Shown here: piece after piece, positions 58,560-64,000 of the stretch
Position numbering within the stretch: position 1 is the first letter of the stretch
Layout: every line of letters starts with the position of its first letter
From: Collimonas fungivorans Ter331
Lineage (GTDB): Bacteria; Pseudomonadota; Gammaproteobacteria; Burkholderiales; Burkholderiaceae_D
Assembly: GCF_000221045.1 (NCBI RefSeq)
Contig: NC_015856.1
Location: 3,926,542 to 3,990,541, forward strand
DNA: 64,000 nucleotides
Direction of reading: 5' to 3'
The notes under the pieces: generated by a model
Database searches by the model: none
Told to the model about the DNA's origin: nothing
Seen by the model: the letters and a program-made list of their open reading frames with translations, nothing else
Program-made: the position numbers and the translations under genes

Positions 58560-58598
58560 CAGGCCGGAACAACGCTACGTTGTCCGGCCTGTTTTTTT
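58560..58598 (+). terminator. Strong intrinsic terminator after pirin gene
   Basis: CAGGCCGG-a-ACAACG / CGTTGT-CCGGCCTG with loop CTA, then TTTTTTT. A 14-bp stem with a single bulge. It lies between convergent genes. Confidence 0.9.
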
Positions 58599-59520
58599 AG
58601 AGCGCTCCCGGCACATGGCGGATCAGGCGCGCCATGGCGTCGCTGTCGCGCATGCGCGCCATCCACCAGCTCAAGGCGGCGCCGTCGTCGCCGGTGCGCC
58701 ACGCCAGCGAAAAGATTTCATCCGGCTTCGGCTCCTCCACTTCTTTCACGATCAGGGCGCCCGAAGCAATCGCCGCGCTTGCGCACGGCTCCGGCAAAAA
58801 GCCGAAGCCGATGCCGGCCAGCTGCAAGTCGTATTTGCTGCGCATGTCAGGCACCGTCAGCGTATCTTGCCCAAACAGCAGGCCGACCGTGCGCGACGCC
58901 ATCTTGCGCGCCGAATCGGCCACGCTGATGGCGCGGTGCGGCAGCAGCTCGGCCTTGCCCAGCACCCGCTTCACCTTGGCCAGCGGATGCGTCGGCGCCA
59001 CCACGAATACAAAAGAGATCGTACCCATCTGCTCGGCGATGTAGCCGCCTCCCGCCGGTCCCTGCCCTGGCGCTGCGATCAGCAGATCGACGCGCCGTTC
59101 CAGCAAGGCTTCCCAGGTGCCGGCCAGCGATTCCCTGGCGACACGCAAGCGGGTTTTATCGGCGACGCTGCAAAAAGCGGATATGTCGGACTCCAGGGCC
59201 GCTACCGAAAACAGCGAGTCTATGCAGACCGTCAGTTCGGTTTCCCAGCCGGAAGCCACGCGGCGCACACGATGCTCCAGGTCTTCCGCCGCTTTCAGCA
59301 GATAGCGCCCTTCCTTCAGCAATTCGGCGCCGGCGCGCGTAAGGGCCACCTTCGGCCCTTGGCGCTCGTAGACCTGCACGCCCAGGTCCTGTTCCAGTTT
59401 CGATACGGTGTAGGAGATGGTTGAAGGAACCCGGTGCAATTCACTGCCGGCGGCGGAGAACGAACCGCGGCGGTCGATGGCGTCAAGGATCAGCAGCGCA
59501 TCGAGACTGATTCTGAACAT
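58597..59520 (-). CDS. LysR family transcriptional regulator
   Basis: 307 residues. N-terminal winged HTH (LDAIDRRGSFSAAGSELH, then VPSTISYTVSKLEQDLG), followed by the inducer-binding domain with a 'rvare' hinge and CIDSLF segment. Controls a target unknown from context; it lies convergent to the pirin gene and adjacent to the DedA-rhodanese gene (25 bases upstream). Confidence 0.93.
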   Translation of the reverse strand: MFRISLDALLILDAIDRRGSFSAAGSELHRVPSTISYTVSKLEQDLGVQVYERQGPKVALTRAGAELLKEGRYLLKAAEDLEHRVRRVASGWETELTVCIDSLFSVAALESDISAFCSVADKTRLRVARESLAGTWEALLERRVDLLIAAPGQGPAGGGYIAEQMGTISFVFVVAPTHPLAKVKRVLGKAELLPHRAISVADSARKMASRTVGLLFGQDTLTVPDMRSKYDLQLAGIGFGFLPEPCASAAIASGALIVKEVEEPKPDEIFSLAWRTGDDGAALSWWMARMRDSDAMARLIRHVPGAL

Positions 59521-59545
59521 GGAGCTCCCGATAGAGAGGAAAGGA

Positions 59546-60508
59546 TTAGGAATCGATCGCGTAGCCGGCCGCGATCCAGGCGTCTATGCCGCCAGACAGC
59601 GGCCGCACCTTCTTGTAACCCCTCAGCATCAGCTGCTTGGCGACCAGCGCCGCCGAAGCTTCGTTCGGGCAGGCGCAGTAGACGATCACTTCCTGGTCCA
59701 CCGGCGCATCGAATACAAAGCTGTTGATTTCCTGGTGCGTGATGGTGCGCGCGCCAGGGATGCGCCCGGCCTGCTGCGAAGCCGGCGAGCGGACGTCGAC
59801 GATGGCCGGCGTAATGCCCTGCTTGAACAGCTGGTCCAGTTCCGCCACCGAGATGCGCGCCATGCGCAGGGACATGCGGAAACGCCGGCGCTGCCACCAT
59901 TTGCTGGCGACGAATATTGCAAAGCCGGCGGCGACCAGCATCATGCCGTACTGGCCGAGCTCGGTCAGCACGCTCAGCAGGTCGTCGATGGTGGTGCTGA
60001 ACAGCGAGCCGAGGAAAATCGCCAGGCCGGCCCACAATGCCGCGCCTATGCTGTCGTAGAGGATGAAGGTGGTGCGGCTGGTGCCGATGGTGCCGGCCAG
60101 CGCGCTGGCGATGGAAGCAAAACCCGGGATGAACTTGGCGACCAGCAGCGAACGCGCGCCCCAGCGCGAATAGATGGACTCGGTTTGCCGCACGCAGGAA
60201 TCGGGCGACAGCGAAATCCGGCACAAGGTAGACAGCACCTTCCTGCCGTAACGCCGGCCCGCCATGTACCAGAGGAAATCGGCGATCAGCGCCGCAACCA
60301 CCGCCGTCAGCAACAGCACCGGCGCAGAATACTCGCCGCGGTGCATCAGCGCGCCGGTAATCACCAGCGTCGGATAAGCCGGCACCGGCGCTCCCAGCTG
60401 TTCAGCCAGCACATTGAAAAAGACGATGACCAGCCCATATTGCTCAATCAAATGAAACAGGTAGGTCATTTCTTTCGTCGCCTCGGTCAAGGATTGCCAG
60501 ATCGGCAA
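59546..60508 (-). CDS. DedA family membrane protein fused to a rhodanese domain
   Basis: 320 residues. Residues ~10-210 are DedA (GAPVPAYPTLVITGALMH, then KFIPGFASIASALAGT), with five membrane helices. Residues ~220-315 are a rhodanese with the Cys in VIVYCACPNEASA and ADVR-like IVDVRSPASQQAGRI. DedA proteins act in membrane lipid or undecaprenyl-phosphate recycling; the tethered rhodanese would face the cytoplasm and may sense sulfane or redox state. Confidence 0.9.
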   Translation of the reverse strand: MPIWQSLTEATKEMTYLFHLIEQYGLVIVFFNVLAEQLGAPVPAYPTLVITGALMHRGEYSAPVLLLTAVVAALIADFLWYMAGRRYGRKVLSTLCRISLSPDSCVRQTESIYSRWGARSLLVAKFIPGFASIASALAGTIGTSRTTFILYDSIGAALWAGLAIFLGSLFSTTIDDLLSVLTELGQYGMMLVAAGFAIFVASKWWQRRRFRMSLRMARISVAELDQLFKQGITPAIVDVRSPASQQAGRIPGARTITHQEINSFVFDAPVDQEVIVYCACPNEASAALVAKQLMLRGYKKVRPLSGGIDAWIAAGYAIDS

Positions 60509-60530
60509 TATCGCCGTAATTCCTCGACCA

Positions 60531-61235
60531 TTATAAAGTTGATGGCGATCCCGCTTCGCCCTTTTCTGAAAGATATTCCGTCACCGCCAGCCAGACCAGC
60601 AACGCCGCCGGCAACAGCAGGGACAGGAACAGCAGGTACTTGTAGGCAAAGGCGCCGCCGATGGCGCCGACGCCGAACATCACTACCGGCCAGAAGAATT
60701 TGATGCAGCGCTGGCGCACCGCTTCATCCGCCGCACCGCGCAGGATATCGACCAGGTCAATCACCAGCTGGGTGACATTGCCGGTCATGACCGTGGTTGG
60801 CGTCAGGTGCTGCAGCACCAGGCGGCTGCTGGCGTTCTGCACACCCATGCAAGCCGCGCCGCAGATGCCTGCCAGCAGGGCCAGCGGCGCTTCCGTGTCG
60901 CCGAGCGGCTGCGCCAGGCAGCCGGCGGTCATGAAGCCCAGCAAAAAAATCAGCTGCAGCATCAGCAGATAAGGCATCGGCGGCCGGGCGCCGCGCTCGA
61001 GCCAGATCAGCGTGACGCGCGTGAGCGCCACCGCGAATATAAAGGCCGGGAACGCCAGCAGCTTGATCAGCACGCCGTGCGAATGGTTGGCCAGCTCGCT
61101 GCCGATCAGCACGAAGTTGCCGGTGACGTGGGCGGTGAACAGGCCGAACAGGGCGACGAAACCTACGGTGTCGACATAACCGGCCAGGAAGCTCAGTACG
61201 ACCGATTGATGGGTCCTGCGATTGCTTGCCTGCAT
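60531..61235 (-). CDS. YoaK/DUF1275 family membrane protein
   Basis: 234 residues from ATG at 61,235 (MQASNRRTHQSVVLSFLAGY), with GGAGG 7 bases upstream; a 12-residue longer start is rejected. FVALFGLFTAHVTGNFVLIG and GVQNASSRLVLQHLTPTTVM are the family signatures. Six predicted helices. Transport of an unknown small molecule is likely. The gap to the DedA fusion is 22 bases, so they may be co-transcribed. Confidence 0.92.
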   Translation of the reverse strand: MQASNRRTHQSVVLSFLAGYVDTVGFVALFGLFTAHVTGNFVLIGSELANHSHGVLIKLLAFPAFIFAVALTRVTLIWLERGARPPMPYLLMLQLIFLLGFMTAGCLAQPLGDTEAPLALLAGICGAACMGVQNASSRLVLQHLTPTTVMTGNVTQLVIDLVDILRGAADEAVRQRCIKFFWPVVMFGVGAIGGAFAYKYLLFLSLLLPAALLVWLAVTEYLSEKGEAGSPSTL

Positions 61236-61351
61236 CGTGCGTCCTCCGTCAAGCTTAGGGCCGGTTAACATGTGATTTTCGTTTTGTATAGCGCATAGTA
61301 ATCCTCAAATCGTTCCCAGGCCGGACTTCCACCGGGCCGTCCGCAATAAGC

Positions 61352-63217
61352 CTAAAAAGCGAAACAGCTGCAACCCAACGCGCCCCAGAATCCCGAATAG
61401 TCCGAAATCGGCACCGTCGATTTTCTTGCTGCATCGTGCGCATGAGCGTGCACGCCGCAGGCGCCCGCGCACTGATGCGGCAGGGCCTGGCGCTGCTGCG
61501 GCACCGGACGATAATGACCCGGCACATTCTTCACCGGCGACCAGTCCGGCAATACCGGGATCGGCGGCGGCGCCAGCGGCCCGAATTCTGCGGCGCCGTA
61601 GACGATCTTGCCGCCCACTACCGTCAGCACCGATTCCAGCGCCTTGATGCTGTCTTCATCGATACTGAAGAAGTCTGCCGACAGCACCGCCAGGTCCGCC
61701 AGCTGCCCTTGCCTGATGCGGCCCTTCTTGCCCTGCTCGCTGGAGAACCAGGCGCTGCCGTTGGTCCACAGTTCGAGCGCGGTTTCGCGCGGTAGCCGGG
61801 CTGCGCTGTCATACAGTTTCATGCCGCCGACGGTGCGTCCCGATACCAGCCAGTACAGCGCGGTCCAAGGGTTGTAGCTGGCCACCCGGGTGGCATCGGT
61901 GCCGGCGCCGACCGGCACGCCCATCTCCAGCATGCGCGCTATCGGCGGCGTATGGGCGGCAGCTTCGGCGCCATAACGGTCGACAAAATATTCGCCCTGG
62001 AACGCCATCCGGTGCTGGATGGCGATGCCGCCGCCCAGCACGCGCACCCGTTCGATGTTCTGCGGCGTGATGGTTTCCGCATGGTCGAAGATCCAGTGCA
62101 GGCCGTCGAAAGGAATCTCGCGGTTCACTTTTTCAAACACGTCCAGCATGCGGCTGATCGATTCGTTGTAGGTAGCATGCAGGCGGAACGGCCAGCGCTG
62201 CGAGACCAGGTGCCGCACCACTTTTTCCAGTTCGTCTTCCATGCCGGCCGCCAGTTCCGGCCGCGGCTCCAGGAAGTCTTCAAAGTCCGCCGCCGAAAAC
62301 ACCAGCATCTCGCCGGCGCCGTTATGGCGGTAGAAATCGTCGCCCTGGCCGGGCGTGACCATGCTGGTCCATTTCTGGAAATCTTCCAGCTCCTGCCCTT
62401 TGCGCTGGGTGAACAGGTTGTAGGCGATGCGTATCGTCAGCTGCTGGTCGCGCGCCAGCTGGTCGATGATGGCGTAGTCTTCGGGATAATTCTGGAAGCC
62501 GCCGCCGGCATCGATGGCGCTGGTGAGGCCCAGCCGGTTCAGCTCGCGCATGAACTGGCGGGTGGAATTGACTTGCAGCTCGTGCGGCAAGGCCGGGCCT
62601 TTGGCCAGGGTTGCATACAGGATCATCGCATTCGGCTTGGCGATCAGCATCCCGGTCGGATTGCCGGCGGCGTCGCGCTGGATTTCGCCGCCCGGCGGAT
62701 TCGGCGTGTCCTTGGTATAGCCGACGGCGCGCAAGGCGGCGCGGTTGAGCAAGGCGCGGTCGTACAGGTGGAGGACGAACACCGGCGTGTCGGGCGCGGC
62801 GGCATTGATTTCTTCCAGGGTCGGCATGCGTTTTTCGGCGAATTGGAATTCGGTCCAGCCGCCGACCACCCGCACCCACTGCGGATGCGGCGTGCGCAGC
62901 GCCTGCTCTTTCAACATGCGCAAGGCGTCCGCCAGCGAAGGCACGCCTTCCCAGCGCAATTCCAGGTTGTAGTTGAGGCCGCCGCGGATCAGGTGCAAGT
63001 GGGAGTCGTTCAAGCCGGGGATCGCGGTGCGGCCGTTCAGGTCGATCACCTGGGTCGCCGCGCCGCGATGACGCATCGCCTCTTCCGCATCGCCCACCGC
63101 AATGAATTTGCCATCCTGTATCGCCACCGCCGTCGCCAGCGGCTGCGCCTTGTCGACCGTGTGGAAGCGGCCGTTCAACAAAATCATGTCTGCGCTTATG
63201 GTTTTTTCGGTTGGCAT
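61352..63217 (-). CDS. YtcJ-like amidohydrolase
   Basis: 621 residues. Metal-binding HxH in PGLNDSHLHLIRGGLN, an Asp/His set further on (WIFDHAETI, AGTDATRVASYNPW), and a composite beta-sandwich with QGQLADLAVLS and VVGGKIVYGA. These make up the metal-dependent amidohydrolase family 3 (YtcJ type). The C-terminal ~50 residues after LPDWSPVKN are atypical, Cys- and His-rich (HQCAGACGVHAHAHDAARKS), and may be a loose extension or metal-binding tail. Substrate unknown. Confidence 0.88.
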   Translation of the reverse strand: MPTEKTISADMILLNGRFHTVDKAQPLATAVAIQDGKFIAVGDAEEAMRHRGAATQVIDLNGRTAIPGLNDSHLHLIRGGLNYNLELRWEGVPSLADALRMLKEQALRTPHPQWVRVVGGWTEFQFAEKRMPTLEEINAAAPDTPVFVLHLYDRALLNRAALRAVGYTKDTPNPPGGEIQRDAAGNPTGMLIAKPNAMILYATLAKGPALPHELQVNSTRQFMRELNRLGLTSAIDAGGGFQNYPEDYAIIDQLARDQQLTIRIAYNLFTQRKGQELEDFQKWTSMVTPGQGDDFYRHNGAGEMLVFSAADFEDFLEPRPELAAGMEDELEKVVRHLVSQRWPFRLHATYNESISRMLDVFEKVNREIPFDGLHWIFDHAETITPQNIERVRVLGGGIAIQHRMAFQGEYFVDRYGAEAAAHTPPIARMLEMGVPVGAGTDATRVASYNPWTALYWLVSGRTVGGMKLYDSAARLPRETALELWTNGSAWFSSEQGKKGRIRQGQLADLAVLSADFFSIDEDSIKALESVLTVVGGKIVYGAAEFGPLAPPPIPVLPDWSPVKNVPGHYRPVPQQRQALPHQCAGACGVHAHAHDAARKSTVPISDYSGFWGALGCSCFAF

Positions 63218-63408
63218 GATATGTCCTTATGCAATTAATTCGAAATTAAAAACAGGCATCGGTTTCTTCCGACTGGCGCTGATACAGCACCGGTGAATTG
63301 CAGTATGGCCGAGGGAAAATTAAAAGAAAAACGGAAAATTTACGGGAAAGCGATCGAATTCATCGATTATTGATTTAATGATATTTCCAGCAGGCGGACT
63401 GCCTCGCT

Positions 63409-64000
63409 TCAAGCCATCTCATCCAGCAGCGTATGGCCGTATACCGTGAAGCGGCTTTTGCCCTGGCGCTTGGCCTGGTACATTGCTTCATCCGCCTGGC
63501 GCATGGCGGAATCCCATTCCATGTTTTCAGCCTGGCACAGGGCGATGCCGATGCTGCAGCCGATACCGTCGCCGATGGCGGCGACGCGGCTGACGATGCG
63601 GCCGGCGACCGCGGTGGCGGTAGCTTTGATGACGGCGGCGGGCGCCACCAGGCACACCACGAATTCGTCGCCGCCGACACGGCCGGCGATATCGCTGTCG
63701 CGCAGCACCGATCTGAGGGCGGCAGCCACTTCGATCAGCACGGCATCGCCGCGGTCATGCCCGAGATCGTCGTTGATGCGCTTGAATCCGTCCAGGTCAA
63801 TGAATAGCAGCGCCACCGCATGGCGGCCCGGCAAATCGCGGCTGCGCAAGGTTTCCGCCAGCTCCAGGAACAGGGAACGGCTGGGCAGCCCGGTCAGGTC
63901 GTCCAGCCGCACCTGGTCCATCCTGACTTCCAGCATGGCGTTGTTCAGCGCCAGCAAACGGGCATCCTGCACCGTCTTCAGATAGACCTGGTTCATTTCG
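63409..64000 (-). CDS. Diguanylate cyclase (GGDEF), partial
   Basis: At least 195 residues; the frame starts near the window edge and the true N-terminus, probably with a sensor domain, lies beyond base 64,000. Contains DDLTGLPSRSLFLE, FIDLDGFKRINDDLGHDRGD, the active site GGDEF within RVGGDEFVVC, and an I-site RDSD five residues upstream, suggesting c-di-GMP feedback control. Makes c-di-GMP. No EAL domain is visible. Confidence 0.92.
   Translation of the reverse strand, partial: EMNQVYLKTVQDARLLALNNAMLEVRMDQVRLDDLTGLPSRSLFLELAETLRSRDLPGRHAVALLFIDLDGFKRINDDLGHDRGDAVLIEVAAALRSVLRDSDIAGRVGGDEFVVCLVAPAAVIKATATAVAGRIVSRVAAIGDGIGCSIGIALCQAENMEWDSAMRQADEAMYQAKRQGKSRFTVYGHTLLDEMA

Noticed and set aside
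59417-60703. Long plus-strand frame across the DedA-rhodanese gene
   Set aside because: Arg/Gln/His-rich shadow frame without domain pattern; the minus-strand gene has clear domains.
61952-63238. Long plus-strand frame antisense to the amidohydrolase
   Set aside because: Shadow frame; the minus strand has metal-binding motifs and a normal start.

Overview
The window is high-GC DNA from a betaproteobacterium, most likely Burkholderiales/Oxalobacteraceae (Collimonas-like). The genus is inference; the support is the gene order glyA-nrdR-(pseudopilins)-ribD-ribE, ybgC-tolQRAB-pal-cpoB-tRNA-Lys, and a ZTP riboswitch ahead of glyA.

Bases 1 to about 28,885 are a temperate siphovirus-type prophage whose left end lies outside the window. 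It is inserted in the anticodon region of a tRNA-His gene: only the 3' part of the tRNA remains at 28,837-28,885, beside the integrase. The late genes (1-12,544, minus strand) run from an HNH nuclease and the terminases through portal, protease and HK97-type capsid to head-tail connectors, tail tube, a frameshifted G/GT tail chaperone pair and the tape measure. The early-left genes (12,730-17,393, minus) hold a Q-type antiterminator, an iteron array that is probably the phage origin, a primase-helicase, a CII-like regulator and a Cro-like protein. A CI-type repressor (17,498-18,178) starts the rightward half.

The most interesting system is a complete diversity-generating retroelement (DGR) at 19,813-23,255. 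Three consecutive small C-type-lectin-like target genes each end in a variable repeat (VR1-VR3). They are followed by avd, a template repeat (TR) and a DGR reverse transcriptase. Aligning each ~108-bp VR with the TR by hand gives 8, 16 and 11 substitutions, and all 35 fall on template adenines. Each VR is followed by the same 3' block with a small GC hairpin. The TR lies inside an open frame continuous with the RT. The cassette sits in the early operon, directly before a C5 cytosine methyltransferase with eight internal repeats, not beside tail-fibre genes. Small phage genes follow (MazG-like, DUF1643, a zinc knuckle, a collapsed gene remnant, a DUF4224 excisionase-like protein) and then the integrase.

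The chromosome right of the att site carries a TacA-TacT-type toxin-antitoxin pair (toxin frame broken at an A7 run), two LysE-type exporters, a porin, cyclopropane fatty acid synthase, several metabolic enzymes, a GMC oxidoreductase, riboflavin genes, two minor pseudopilins, nrdR, glyA with its ZTP riboswitch, a TonB receptor, the Tol-Pal operon and tRNA-Lys, a pirin, a LysR regulator, a DedA-rhodanese fusion, a YoaK-type protein, an amidohydrolase and a partial GGDEF protein. All functional calls come from reading the sequence; no database search was run.
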